Part shown: in pieces, positions 23,744 through 35,090 of the stretch | Position numbering within the stretch: the first letter of the stretch is position 1 | Layout of the letters: every line of letters begins with the position of its first letter | DNA from: Trifolium pratense | Lineage: Eukaryota > Streptophyta > Magnoliopsida > Fabales > Fabaceae | DNA: 64,000 bases | Direction: 5' to 3' | Assembly: GCF_020283565.1 (NCBI RefSeq) | Contig: NC_060060.1 | Span: forward strand, 28,396,001-28,460,000 | Position numbers and translations under genes: made by a program | The notes under the pieces: model-generated | Told to the model about the DNA's origin: nothing | The model's database searches: none | The model's input: only the letters and a program-made list of their open reading frames with translations

Positions 23744-24127
23744 AAAAAACAATTAACGCCTAAACTTTTTCAAAATTCCGCCCAAAATCCTTTCTACATC
23801 ATATCTTTCTTTCAAGAAAAAAAGAAAAAGAAACCATCCGTACTCTCAATTCTGGGGAAAAAAAACCTTGGCACTATTTGCATTTGCATTGACGGTCAAA
23901 AAATCATCTCCCCTCTCAAATTACATTGTGATTCATTCTCTCATTCAATTTCACCTTTTTATTTCATCACAAATCATACTTTTCTTCGGCCTCCTAACCC
24001 CCTTTTTTCCTATGTTATTCCATTTGACTAAATTGACTATTTAAAAATAAATTCAAGAACCAGAATAATTAATAAATAAGATATTTGTATATTTGTTTAT
24101 AAATGTAATATATTTAATGAATAATGT

Positions 24128-25860
24128 TTTTTTTATAAGCAAAGATTGAATTATAAGGAGTACAAAGGGTACTCAACTCTTACAATTCATATACAATCAT
24201 CTTAGATACATTGAAAACAACCTAAATGATTGTTACACCGGTCATGGAATTCGAAATTAACAATAGTCTCAATACGACCTATAAATCAAAGCAAAAAAAT
24301 AAACTTAATCTGGTACACTAAAGAGGCGACATTAACAATCACACATTTAAATAAAATATTATTACGTGTACGCCAGATACTTCAAGTTGTTTGCTAACGT
24401 GTGCGGAAACCTTTTACTATTAATTCCACCGAATAAATCTCCAAACAGAATAAAATGACTACAAATATTACTAAAAGATGTATGATTAGTCCCCATCCAA
24501 TTGAAAATCTTGTTCCAAACTTGAGCAATCACGCTACAGTTGAAGAAAAGATGATTTGTATCTTCCACTTCCATAAAGCAGAATACACAACATCTATCGT
24601 GGACTATGTTGCATGGGTATTCCATTTTGGACAGAGTATCACTACTGGTATGCATATGATACTCTTCCGGTACGCACCGACGCCGTACCTAATTTTTTTT
24701 TTGTTTTTTACAATGGGTACATGTGTGGTACACCTGTGGTACGCGCGACGTGGTACACCAATCCAAAAAAAAAACACAATTTTTTTTCTTCTCCTTTTTT
24801 TCTTTTATTAGTATTTTTTATAGGAAGATTTAAGTTTTTTATTTGTTTATAATATAAAAGTAGTAACTACTACTAAAAAACAATAACAAAGTATCAACTA
24901 TCTAGTTTTTATTCATAGCAATCTTCGTCTTCTCTCGAGAAAGAGAAATAGTAATACTTATAATGAAAGTGCAACAAAAATGTGTGATATTCGTAGAGAT
25001 GAATGAAATTTATTTAATATATAGTTGATATTCTTGAAATTGCTAGTCGTTCTCGCGGTGAATCTAACTTGAGGTCGCTCTTTTTAGTGATGATGAAGAG
25101 GGAAATCATTAACTCTTTTTGAGCTAATTGCTTTTTAATTTCATATTTTGATGTTTCGAACAATTTAAATTACTTTTAAAGTGTGATGTGATATTTTTAT
25201 GTTTAATTATTTATTTTAACGATATAATTCTATTATTTAATATATATAATTATATTTTAAAAAAATTATAAGGACGTACCTCGTACCGGTACCCGTACCG
25301 GATACCGGTACCGTACCCGCACCCGGGCAACATAGATCATGGATATTTATGATTATGCGTTTATTATAAAGAGCCTCCCTAGTGGGTAGTTTATCAAGCA
25401 ACAATCTCCAACCAAAAATACCAACCTTTGACGGCACATTATTCAACCAAAGAGACTGCAAAGCTTTCAACGTGGTGGTTTCTATGGCGAGAATTTCATC
25501 AGACCTGCCCAGCAAGGCCTGGTACGCTGTTTTAACAGTGAAGAAACCGGCAGCATGAGGAATCCATTTTCTTCTATCAAACACACCCAATCTTGGCCGA
25601 ACCTCATGCAAAATTAAAAGTAAATCAAGGACAGATTCTGATTCTAACTCAGTTAATGCCACAGTCCATGTAAACTTCCATTCCCACATGTTGTTATTCC
25701 AAACACCCATAGAAGAAATCACATTATCAGGATGCATAGTTTTGGTGTATAACGACGGAAACAATTCACAAATGGGTGCCGTACCTATCCATTTAACAAA
25801 TAATGTAACATTTCCATTTTCCTTATTAGTATTATGGACCAATTAAGGACTTCATGAGTA
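24128..25860 (-). mobile_element. LINE pseudogene (zf-RVT region), interrupted by an insertion
   Basis: Read on the minus strand, 25842-25320 encodes the first part of a zf-RVT domain (WIPHAAGFFTVKTAYQALLG, LWLNNVPSKVGIFGWRLLLD, LPTREALYNKR). 24655-24362 encodes the rest (CCVFCFMEVEDTNHLFFNC, VWNKIFNWMG). A 3' UTR and T run at 24127-24137 (poly-A on the minus strand) end the element. The two coding halves are separated by a GGTACC-rich insertion at about 24662-25318. The 5' reverse transcriptase and endonuclease are absent. Confidence 0.8.
24662..25318. mobile_element. Unclassified insertion in the LINE, GGTACC-rich ends
   Basis: The ends are rich in ggtacc/ggtacg words (left about 24668-24760, right about 25275-25315), forming low-complexity inverted termini like those of the nearby GGTTCGG hAT elements. 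The interior is AT-rich with no recognised coding. A clean target duplication was not found, so the exact boundaries and class are open. Confidence 0.5.
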
Positions 25861-27163
25861 GCGCATTGTGTCATAACTAAATATTAGAAATATATATAGC
25901 GGATACATTACTGATATATTACCAAGATGAAATATCATGAAATCTCTAGTAACCAATTAATCAAGGATGTGGACCCCACACCACATTAAGAAACCAACCT
26001 ACTAGCTACTAGTATCACTTTGACTTCTCGATCTCTGCAAGAATCTCCAATGGTGTAGTATCTATTAAGTACTTATGATACTTATTAGATACTACGATTG
26101 AAGTACCATTCATTTGAGTACCTATTAGGTACTACTTCTAAAATAAGAATCATCTCTGTCCTCTTGGACCCACCTTATTTTGCAGGGGGGTAAATGATCA
26201 TTTACCCTTAAAAAAATTATAAGGACATACCCATACCTTAGTTTTTCAAAAAATGACGTACCTCGTACCGGTACCCGTACCGGATACCGGTACCGTACCC
26301 GCACCTGGGCAACATAGATCATGGATATTTATGATTATGCCTTTGTTATAAATACCCTCCCTAGTGGGTAGTTTATCAAGCAACAATCTCCAACCAAAAA
26401 TATCAACCTTCGACGGCACATTATTCAACCAAAGAGACTGCAAAGCTTTCAACGTGGTGGTTTCTATGGCGAGAATTTCATCAGACCTGCCCAGCAAGGC
26501 CTGGTACGCTGTTTTGACAGTGAAGAAACCGGCAGCATGAGGAATCCATTTTCTTCTATCAAACACACCCAATCTTGGCCGAACCTCATGCAAAATTAAA
26601 AGTAAATCAAGGACAGATTCTGATTCTAACTCAGTTAATGCCACAGTCCATGTAAACTTCCATTCCCACATGTTGTTATTCCAAACACCCATAGAAGAAA
26701 TCACATTATCAGGATGCATAGTTTTGGTGTATAACGACGGAAACAATTCACAAATGGGTGTCGTACCTATCCATTTAACAAATAATGTAACATTTCCATT
26801 TTCCTTATTAGTATTATGGACCAATTAAGGACTTCATGAGTAGCGCATTGTGTCATAACTAAATATTAGAAATATATATAGCGGATACATTACTGATATA
26901 TTACCAAGATGAAATATCATGAAATCTCTAGTAACCAATTAATCAAGGATGTGGACCCCACACCACATTAAGAAACCAACCTACTAGCTACTAGTATCAC
27001 TTTGACTTCTCGATCTCTGCAAGAATCTCCAATGGTGTAGTATCTATTAAGTACTTATGATACTTATTAGATACTACGATTGAAGTACCATTCATTTGAG
27101 TACCTATTAGGTACTACTTCTAAAATAAGAATCATCTCTATCCTCTTGGACCCACCTTATTTT
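25257..27163. repeat. Tandem duplication of about 900 bp at 982-bp spacing
   Basis: Copy 1 (about 25275-26178) and copy 2 (about 26257-27160) are nearly identical. They contain the right end of the GGTACC insertion, the zf-RVT coding remnant, its flank and the left end of the Harbinger remnant. Both copies start after the phrase ttaaaaaaattataaggac. Copy 1 lacks 33 bp present in copy 2, and the missing segment is bounded by the trinucleotide gac. Confidence 0.9.
26246..26824 (-). pseudogene. Second copy of the LINE zf-RVT fragment
   Basis: A duplicate of the coding segment at 25320-25842, differing at a few residues (PTREGIYNKG in place of PTREALYNKR; VDIFGW in place of VGIFGW). It has no upstream reverse transcriptase and no downstream second half, so it cannot be functional. 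Confidence 0.8.
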
Positions 27164-28052
27164 TCATTAAAATATTATTTTCATGAGCTCACTTTATTTT
27201 ATATATAGGGTATTATTTAGCCGATGATATTTATCCACAATAGGCTACACTTGTCAAGACAATTCTAATGTCACAAGGAGGTAAAAGAAAATTGTTTGCC
27301 CAACATCAAGAAGCAGCAAGAAAGAACGTGGAGCGTGCATTTGGAGTGCTTCATTCTCGATTCACAATTGTATGTGGCCCGATGCGTAATTGGAATATGG
27401 ATACAATTAAACATATATTATATGCATGCATTATATTGCATAGCATGATTGTGAAAGACGAACGAAACACATATGCTGATCATTTTAATTATTCTTATGA
27501 TCAGCCCCCCAACAATGATGTTTCAACAAGTGACACACATAATGGTCCTCATCCAAATCTCGCACTATACCTTCAAAGAAGAACACAAATTCAAGATAGG
27601 CGAGCTCATCTTCAACTTCAACATGATCTTGTCGAGCATATTTGGCAACGTTTTGGGCATGATGATCAACAAAATTAATTATTTTTAAAATTATGTAATG
27701 TTATTTTAAATTATTTTTTAATTATGTAATTCTTAAAATTTGGCAATATTATTTTAAATTAAATTTTGAATTTTAATTATTTTTCGAATTATAAAAAAAA
27801 TAGTACATACTAATTTTGTAATTTTATCATTCAATCAATTTATATTATAAAATATATAATTAAACAATAAGTTATTGTAATAATGTGAAATTATTGATGG
27901 GACCCATTTTAGAACTTTTTAAGAAGTGCACCATTGGAGGGATTGAGTACATATTAGGTATTATTATTAAAAAATAATAAATTTGTGATGTGTCCATGTG
28001 AGACTCATTTAAGTACTCAAAGTTAGAGTGCTCTATTGTGAATGCTCTAAAC
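27018..28052 (+). mobile_element. Deleted PIF/Harbinger element
   Basis: Left end region (gaatctccaatggtgtagta) and right end region (reverse complement gagcattcacaatagagcac) show weak inverted similarity of the type seen at PIF/Harbinger ends, enclosing a transposase remnant. The left end is also duplicated at about 26036-26178. Target duplications could not be fixed. Confidence 0.6.
27208..27678 (+). pseudogene. PIF/Harbinger transposase (DDE_Tnp_4) C-terminal fragment
   Basis: Cut-and-paste transposase remnant related to HARBI1/ALP1. The frame reads GYYLADDIYPQ, then a TAG at 27241-27243 where the family has Trp, then ATLVKTILMSQGGKRKLFA, HQEAARKNVERAFGVLHSRF and the 'CIILHSMIV' segment. 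The Glu in VERAFGVL is the third catalytic acidic residue of the DDE triad. The first two Asp residues and the whole N-terminal half are missing. The C-terminal tail (RRTQIQDRRAHLQLQHDLVE, HIW) is typical. The Met at 27268 lies inside the domain and is not a true start. The stop is a single G-to-A change from TGG. Confidence 0.85.
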
Positions 28053-28750
28053 AAGTTTAGAAATAAAAACTCTCTCCATTCTCACCTTTCTCTCTCACGC
28101 TGCATCACCATAATCTTCATCTTGTACTTCTCAAATTTAACATGCAATCATAGAATATCAATCCTCAGCCCATAAGCTCTCTAGTAGGTAATTTTAATTG
28201 TTCATATTCCTCTTAAATCTCTCAAATTCATGCTCTATTTCACCAGCCCCAAAAGACACAATTCTGTCTTGTGATTGCAGCAAGGTTTTTCACTCATATA
28301 AGTGAGTTTTTTGGTAATTGTAGGAAGAGGATTTGAAGGACAAAGCTCAAGAAGGAGTTGCAGGAACAATTCCGGTTCAGTAATCAAGTTCTGTAGTTAG
28401 AATCAAAGCTTCTAATTCAGGTGGGTTCTTAGGATTAAATAGTTAGTTTCTCTCAAATTATGATTTGCATGCCAACATTAAGAATTAGGATGAATTGTGT
28501 ATGAGAGGAGCTTAATCCCAAAGTTTCTCTCCATTTTAAATATGTATTATATGTAGTAAGGTTCATGCTAGAAAGAAAAGGGAATTGTGGTGAGAATTTA
28601 TATGAACACCCATGAAAAATGTGAAACAAAGTAGCAGGTCAATACTCTGCATAATTTTGAAAATATGAACTGTCTCACTCTTTTTGAATTCCTAATACTT
28701 CTAGATAATTTATGTGGATATTACAAGTACAATACGTAATTAAAATGTTA
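28053..28750. other. Unclassified repeat-like sequence, no gene
   Basis: Continues after the hAT insertion at 29660. The stretch looks like a non-coding part of a larger retroelement or transcript leader (ctctctccattctcaccttt; 'gtgattgcagcaagg'), but no conserved domain could be read. Confidence 0.3.
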
Positions 28751-28758
28751 ATTGCACG

Positions 28759-29651
28759 CTGTGGCGTCTCCGAGTTTTTGGAGGCTTTATGCGAAATATG
28801 AAAGTGGGCCTTTAATAAAAAAAATATAATTTTTTTTTTATAAAAGATCCATCATCGATTTAAATTGCAAATAACATAAAATTATAATAATTCTTGTAAT
28901 TAACATAAAAAAGATTCGTAGTCTAACAATAACAACAAAATACATTATAGCAATTGAAGTAGAACCAAATAGACAACATTGAAGTTGAACCGGTAAAAAA
29001 AGAAAAAAATAACGTAATTAGCAATTAAAACAATCCAAATAGGACAACACATTATCAAATCAAATAGGACAATAAACATTAAAACATTATCATGTTGAAA
29101 CTATAAATCTTCTCTCCACTTTATAGAAATAAAAGAACATCCCTATCAATAATTAACTTTGGGAGAAAAAGAATGATGAGAATTGGGAAACACAATTAAA
29201 ATAAAAAAATTGTGATTTTACATTGCAAATTTTTGAAACCCTAACTTGTAAAATTTAGTTTTTACCTTTGTTTCAACTTTAATGGAGTTTTTGAGAATAG
29301 AAGGAAGGAGGTTAACCAACGTTAATGCCGCCGGTGATGGTGGCAGGTCGACGCCTAGTGGTGGTGAATTAATGGAGTTTTTGAGAAAGAATACGTAGAA
29401 CGCAAAACGCAAAACGCAAAACGCAAAACGCAAAACGCAAAACGCAAGATAGGCTTCTCTTGTCTGCTATTTTTTTTTCCCTTAGGAAAACGGGTTGGGC
29501 TGGGCCTTACTGCCCTTACAACATTTTCTAACATAAATAATTAATTTTTACACCCCATAACTTACTAATACCCTATAATTTTTTTTGTGGCCTCATTTTT
29601 AAGAGACCTTGTGCCACGGCCCATGTCGCACATGGGCCTAGGCAGCCCCTG
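28759..29651. mobile_element. Non-autonomous hAT-like element
   Basis: The left end CTGTGGCGTCTCCGAG and the reverse complement of the right end, CAGGGGCTGCCTAGG, fit degenerate hAT termini. The 8-bp flanks ATTGCACG (28751-28758) and ATTGCACC (29652-29659) match at seven positions. Subterminal 'gggcc' words occur near both ends. It carries a CGCAAAA minisatellite and no transposase. Confidence 0.65.
29401..29447. repeat. (CGCAAAA)6 minisatellite
   Basis: Six perfect 7-bp units and a partial seventh. Confidence 0.97.
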
Positions 29652-29659
29652 ATTGCACC

Positions 29660-30520
29660 TTAGGAAATGATAATCAGGAAATTAGAATAAGTTAGTAATC
29701 CCCGGGAGGGAATCAAGGGCAGGATAACACTCAGGACAGTTTAGCAAGTCAGTCAATCACGATGGATACTTTTGTACCACGTTATGGGATTCGAGAAATC
29801 CAATTATGTTACAATTGTGAGCTTCATGTTGTGCCGATGCGTATAATCATCGACGACGTATATGTCAGGCCTCTGAGATCGGTTCACCTCAGAGTGTCTT
29901 ATTTATGTTAAAATGAACAAGATAATAATTTATGATACACATTTATGATTTTATGTTATATTATGAATTATGTTATGGATTAGCATTCAGGTACCCCGGT
30001 GTAGTCACCATTAGTTGGGTAGTAGAACTCATTGAGGCTTAGTAGTCTCATCCCATACTTATTTTTATTTTTTTTTCTTTTTTCTTTTCAGATATGCAGA
30101 TCACATGGTAAGCAGGCTATGAAGTAGCTGCTGCAGCTGGATCTTTATGTTTAGATGTCTTTTGTACTTCTATCATGTATTATGATCATGTCATATTATG
30201 TATTGTTCTTATGTCTGAACTTATGTATTGTAATCCTTATGTATTGTTGTTTATGATATTGAAAAAATATTTTTCTAAAAATTAGAACTAAAGTATTGTA
30301 ATCCTTATGTATTGTTGTTTATGATATTGAAAAAATATTTTTCTAAAAATTAGAACTGGAGATTTTATTGGCTGAGTCGCGTATTAGGTCACTCTCTTTA
30401 AAACGTTTCGCGGTACTGCTCAAATTGTGCAAAGCAGACAATCAAATCGCGCCGTCCCCAGGATAAAACAGTCATGTTCAACACAGAACCGATCAATTAC
30501 TGCACTGTAATGATCAGAGA
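29660..30520. repeat. Unclassified repeat region with 68-bp tandem duplication
   Basis: The segment 30225-30292 is repeated at 30293-30357 (unit beginning gtattgtaatccttatgt). The preceding 29690-29930 is less AT-rich and gene-like in texture (ggatacttttgtaccacg; atcatcgacgacgtatatg), yet I could not match it to a family. Confidence 0.45.
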
Positions 30521-30524
30521 AGGA

Positions 30525-30741
30525 ACACCTTGAATGGTTCTACAAAACCACTCAAAAATTGATACAACAATATCAATCTCACTGATACAACAATATCAGT
30601 GCTGGTACAACAATAACAGTTCACAAAACCAATACCTTGAATGGTTCTACAAAATCACTCGAAAATTGATACAACAATATCAATCTCACTGATACAACAA
30701 TATCAGTGCTGGTACAACAATACCAGTTCACAAAACCAATG
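30525..30741. repeat. 107-bp tandem repeat carrying three hairpins per unit
   Basis: Two units start with ccttgaatggttctacaaaa (30528 and 30635). Each holds attgata-CAACAA-tatcaat, cactgata-CAACAA-tatcagtg and ctggta-CAACAA-taccag. The hairpins lie at 30558-30577, 30580-30601, 30602-30619, 30665-30684, 30687-30708 and 30709-30726. One arm base differs in the third (taacag). Confidence 0.9.
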
Positions 30742-31314
30742 AAACACAGCAAGAAACCAATAATATTTCGGTGAAGAAAATTTGGAGAAGAGAGAGTTAT
30801 ATGAATTGTAAGTAAGTTGTTTTGTTTTCGTGTGTTTTTCAAAATGAAGAAGCGGACTTGATTATATGGTTAGCACTCAAGCAAAAACTGATCATTATGT
30901 AAGGATTAATTGGAGGACAACCAAATAGTAACGTAGGGGACATGTAATATGTGAGGATTAATTGACTTTATTTTGGATCCGTTAAAGAATCGGTGAGTAG
31001 ATTGGAAGGAGCTGGCACCATGATGCCTCCGGTCAAACATGAACCAAGTTTCTCCTTCAAATTAATTAATCAAAAAATTAATTAATTTTGTGACTAAAAA
31101 ATAATGTTTCAGCTAGTCACTTTGGGATATAAATATATACACACTACTAAGGATAGTGTTCTTATCAATGTGGGACATTTTCCACTTTTTTTAATTCACA
31201 TTCCGTAGTTTCAAGTCCTACAAGACCAATGTGTTCATCCCATTTCCAATCACAATGTTTCAACTTCCACACTTAAATGAACACTACTATGTTCATTTTC
31301 CAACATGTATCCAG

Positions 31315-31674
31315 TAGGGGTGGGCAAAAAAACCCAAAAACCAAACCGAACTGCCAAACTAGACCGAACCAAACAAAAAAAAAAAAACAGAACCATAACA
31401 AACAGTTTTAAAACTGAACTGAAACAGTTTGGTTCGGTTCATGATTATCAGTTTGGTTCGGTTTGGTTTGGTTTGGTTTAATGGTTTAGTTATTTTTAGT
31501 GAAAAATTAGTCATGGTTTGATTTAAAACCATAAAACTGAACCACTTTAACAGTTCGGTTTGGTTCAGTTCGAAAAACAAACAATTCAGTTCGGTTCAGT
31601 TACTATAAATTTTGAAAATAGTTTGGTTTAATTCGGTTCGGTTTTCTTCCAAAACCGAACCATGCCCACCCCTA
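31315..31674. mobile_element. Non-autonomous hAT element, 360 bp
   Basis: Termini TAGGGGTGGGCA and TGCCCACCCCTA are perfect inverted repeats, with a perfect 8-bp duplication GTATCCAG (31307-31314 and 31675-31682). The interior is a low-complexity run of aaccgaac/ggttcggttt words that would fold back on itself. Same family type as 21353-22358. Confidence 0.9.
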
Positions 31675-31992
31675 GTATCCAGTACTTAATTATGAATGCT
31701 CTGGCTATATTCTAGACTATTTGGCATCGAGTGTTATAAATAACGTGACACTGAGTTACATATTTAAAGACCAAAATAATAATTTAATCGTTTAATATGA
31801 ATCTTTCAAGATAATTGTGCGCTTAAAAATTGATTAGTTATGTTATCCTCTGCCTTTTGGCATTGCAGAGGACATTCTCAGTAGCAAACGTTGTAAGAAC
31901 TACTATTGGTCCTATAAAAGATCATAAGAGTTCGAATGCTATGATGAATTTTCTACAACTTTATGGTCAAGTTGATTTGATTTTTTTTTTTT

Positions 31993-32120
31993 TTTGTCTA
32001 ATAGCTTAGTAGTTAGAAATTCCACTTTAAATGTGAATAAGTGAAATGTCCATGATCCAAACTCTAACTTTTGTATAATATATGTGACGTCCTACCAACT
32101 GAACTAAGCTCATGGAGACA
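31993..32120 (-). mobile_element. tRNA-derived SINE
   Basis: The minus strand reads gagcttagttcagttggtagg (A box), a degenerate B box (gagtttggatcatgg), then cttattcacatttaaagtgg and 'aatttctaactactaa', ending in an A-rich tail (T run at 31980-31995). Matches the copy at 17883-17990. Confidence 0.75.
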
Positions 32121-32389
32121 ACTTCAAGTCTAATTTTAAGTCATAATAATAAGTGCAAAACAAATTCACTAAATGCTTTCAGGCTCCGTTTGGTTGAGTG
32201 GAAAGAAAGAGGAAGGAAAAAAATTACGGATTCCAATGTATGAACTACACATTTTATATCCAAGGGTCGGGGTTCGAATCCGAATTCTCCACTTATCCAC
32301 TAAACTATCAGCCAAAAAAATAAAAGAGATTAATTAAAGATGACAAAAAACTTAAATTTAATAGAAAAAGGCATAACTAAAATCAACAT

Positions 32390-33120
32390 TATTAAAAAAA
32401 ATTGCCCATAATAAATGCTTTAAAAATTTAAAAATTGCATCAAAAGTTATGAAAATAATTAATCGAGTATTGAAAATCTTGAAATAATAAATAATATAGC
32501 GTTTAGTCAAAAAATAAAAATAGTAACGCAAAAATTCAAATAAACGACAAATAATAATTAAATAAAAAGTAAATGAAAATCAATTTTGATGCGTGAATCC
32601 ACGTAATAGACTAATATAATCAAAAACATAAATTTAAGAGCAACATAATAAATGCTTTAAAAATTTAAAAATTGCATCAAAAGTTATGAAAATAATTAAT
32701 CGAGTATTGGAAATCTTGAAATAATAAATAATACAACATTTAGTCAAAAAATAAAAATAGTAACGCAAAGACTCAAATAAACGATAAATAATAATTAAAT
32801 AAAAAGTAAATGAAAATCAATTTTGATGCGTGAATCCACGTAATACACTAATATAATAAAAAACATAAATTTAATAGCAACATAATAAATGCTTTAAAAA
32901 TTTAAAAATTGCATCAAAAGTTATAAAAATAATTAATCGAGTATTGGAAATCTTGAAATAATAAATAATACAACATTTAGTCAAAAAATAAAAATAGTAA
33001 CGCAAAGACTCAAATAAACGACAAATATATTATTTGATAATATATTATTTTCATAATATATTATTTGTCGTTATTGAAAATGAAAATAGTAACGCAAAGA
33101 CTAAAATATAAGTAAATGAA
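32390..33120. repeat. Satellite-like array, 237-bp unit
   Basis: The phrase ataaatgctttaaaaattta occurs at 32411, 32648 and 32885, a constant 237-bp period, with high identity across units. A fourth, broken unit is at 33367 and a fifth, more diverged, at about 34905-35090. A palindrome (aacgacaaata ... tatttgtcgtt) at about 33016-33071 ends the regular part. Confidence 0.9.
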
Positions 33121-33720
33121 AATGAATTTTAGTTATGCTTTTTTTTCTTTTAATTTTATGGTTTTTTTTTTTCAACTTAATCCTCACATTTCAATGCTAG
33201 CATGAGATTAAATTTTTATTGGTATGCACAACTTCAAAAAATTTAGTTATTATGCAGAATTTATTTCAAACACAATTTAAACAATTATATTAGCAATTGC
33301 TTACACTAACTTTTCATAAACATAAATTTAATAGCAAAAGCAGCATTATTAAAAAAAAATTGCACATAGTAAATGTTTTAAACATTGCGTCAAAAGTTAT
33401 GCAAAAAATTAATCTGAGTATTGGAAATCTTGAAATAATAAATAATACAACATTTAGTCAAAAAATAAAAATAGTAACGCAAAGACTCAAATAAACAACA
33501 AATAATAAGTAAATGAAAATGAAAATGAATTTTAGTTATGCTTTTTTTCTTTTAATTTTATGGTTTTTTTTTCAACTTAATCATCACATTTCAATGCTAG
33601 CATGAGATTAAATTTTTATTGGTATGCACAACTTCAAAAAATTTAGTTATTATGCAGAATTTATTTCAAACACAATTTAAACAATTATACTAGCAATTGC
33701 CAACACTAACTTTTCATAAA
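33110..33720. repeat. 400-bp spaced duplication of the array's flank
   Basis: The segment containing catgagattaaatttttatt lies at 33201 and again at 33601, with near identity over about 190 bp, separated by a partial 237-bp unit. This gives a higher-order repeat. Confidence 0.85.
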
Positions 33721-33829
33721 TATAAATTCAAAACCATTGTTCATACCAATAACCAAATTTGTGTTTGGTATGAACAATTAAATAAAGGTGCATAATCTAA
33801 TTTGTTCACCGAAGTCATTGTTCATCAAA

Positions 33830-34500
33830 GATGTGGTTTTTAGGGTTTCGTGTCTTGTAGCCACTACTCTCTAGGAGAGTTGGTGTAAGTGAATCACTCG
33901 GATTGTGAGATGATCATTGTGTCATCACTCAGAAACCTGTAGATAATGAGTTGAGTATTATACTTGGAGGAAGCTTGTAAGCAACTCCAAATTGTGAACT
34001 TAGTCAATGGTGTTGGCTAGGTATTAGTTTCATAGGAGGGTGTCTCCATCATTAATCGTTATTAAGTTGAACTCCAAATTGTGAACTTAGTCAAGGGTGT
34101 TGGCTAGGTATTAGTTTCATAGGAGGGTGTCTCCATCATTAATCGTTATTAAGTTGATAACAACGTTGTATGTATTGTTAGAGGGAATTGAGACGGAGTC
34201 TCTATATATCTAGGAGTTCCTAGATAGGATTTGCACGGGTAGTGTCTAGGCGATAAGTCGTAAACCGGGGTGTTTGCTGAGGGCTTTGAACTAGAACTAT
34301 TATAGTGAATTCATTCTTGGATTGGTATCCCCCAGATTATGTGACGTTGCACCGAACTGGGTTAACAAATAACCTGTGTTATTTATCTTCCTGCACTTAA
34401 TTTATTTTTAACTTGTCTATTGTGTCATGTACTGGTACGAGATTGTCTATTGTGTTTTGTACTAGTACGAGATGCTGTAGCATCTTTCACAACATCTTTT
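33830..34500 (+). repeat. Probable retroelement fragment with 87-bp tandem duplication
   Basis: A unit beginning actccaaattgtgaacttag occurs at 33984 and 34071. The downstream part (attggtatcccccagattat, then ttgcaccgaactgggttaac) resembles R/U5 regions of Ty1/copia LTRs, but LTR ends were not found. Confidence 0.45.
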
Positions 34501-34904
34501 CACCAGCCTGCCAAAATTTCAGTATTAATATTGTAGGAAAGATAAATTTTCAAATTCAACAATTCAAATAAAAATAATAAAGATTGCAAAAAAACAGAAA
34601 CAAAATTTTTCAAAGTTGTGGGACAGGAGACGACCATCTCGAGGCACATCCCAATCCTTTGGCTTATTATTCCTCGATTGAATTGAATGGAGAACTAGTG
34701 ATTTTTTTTTCGATATGCCGCTCCGCAAGATTGGAGCTCCACATACGGTTTTGAAGCCGAGTCATAAAAAGGAGATAAGAAAAATTTTCAAAGTTGTGCA
34801 TATCAAATTTTTGCTTCAAATACTAATTAAAGATGACAAAAAACATAAATTTAATGAAATAGAAAAAAAAATCTAAAAGCAGAATACTTTTAAAAAAATG
34901 CATA

Positions 34905-35090
34905 TAAAAATTGCTTTAAAAATTGCGTCAAAGAAAAAAGTTATGAAAATATTTAATCGAGTATTGAAATCTTGAAATAATAAATAATACAACGTTTAGT
35001 CAAAAAAAAAATAGTAACGCAAAAACTCATATAAACGACAAATAATAATTAAATAAAAAATAAATGGCAATCAATTTTTGATGTCCTTTA
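34905..35090. repeat. Outlying copy of the 237-bp satellite unit
   Basis: Shares 'atttaatcgagtattgaaatcttgaaa' type phrases and 'agtaacgcaaaaactca' with the array at 32390-33120. Confidence 0.8.

Noticed and set aside
29218..29433. Minus-strand ORF with RFAFCVLRFAF repeats
   Set aside because: Translation of the CGCAAAA minisatellite in a non-coding hAT-like element.
30558..30726. CRISPR-like array (regular short repeats)
   Set aside because: The units are 107 bp with no unique spacers of constant size, and the host is a eukaryote; the structure is a tandem hairpin repeat.
31359..31580. Minus-strand ORF with repeated NQT/KPNRTK
   Set aside because: Translation of the ggttcggttt low-complexity arms of a hAT element.
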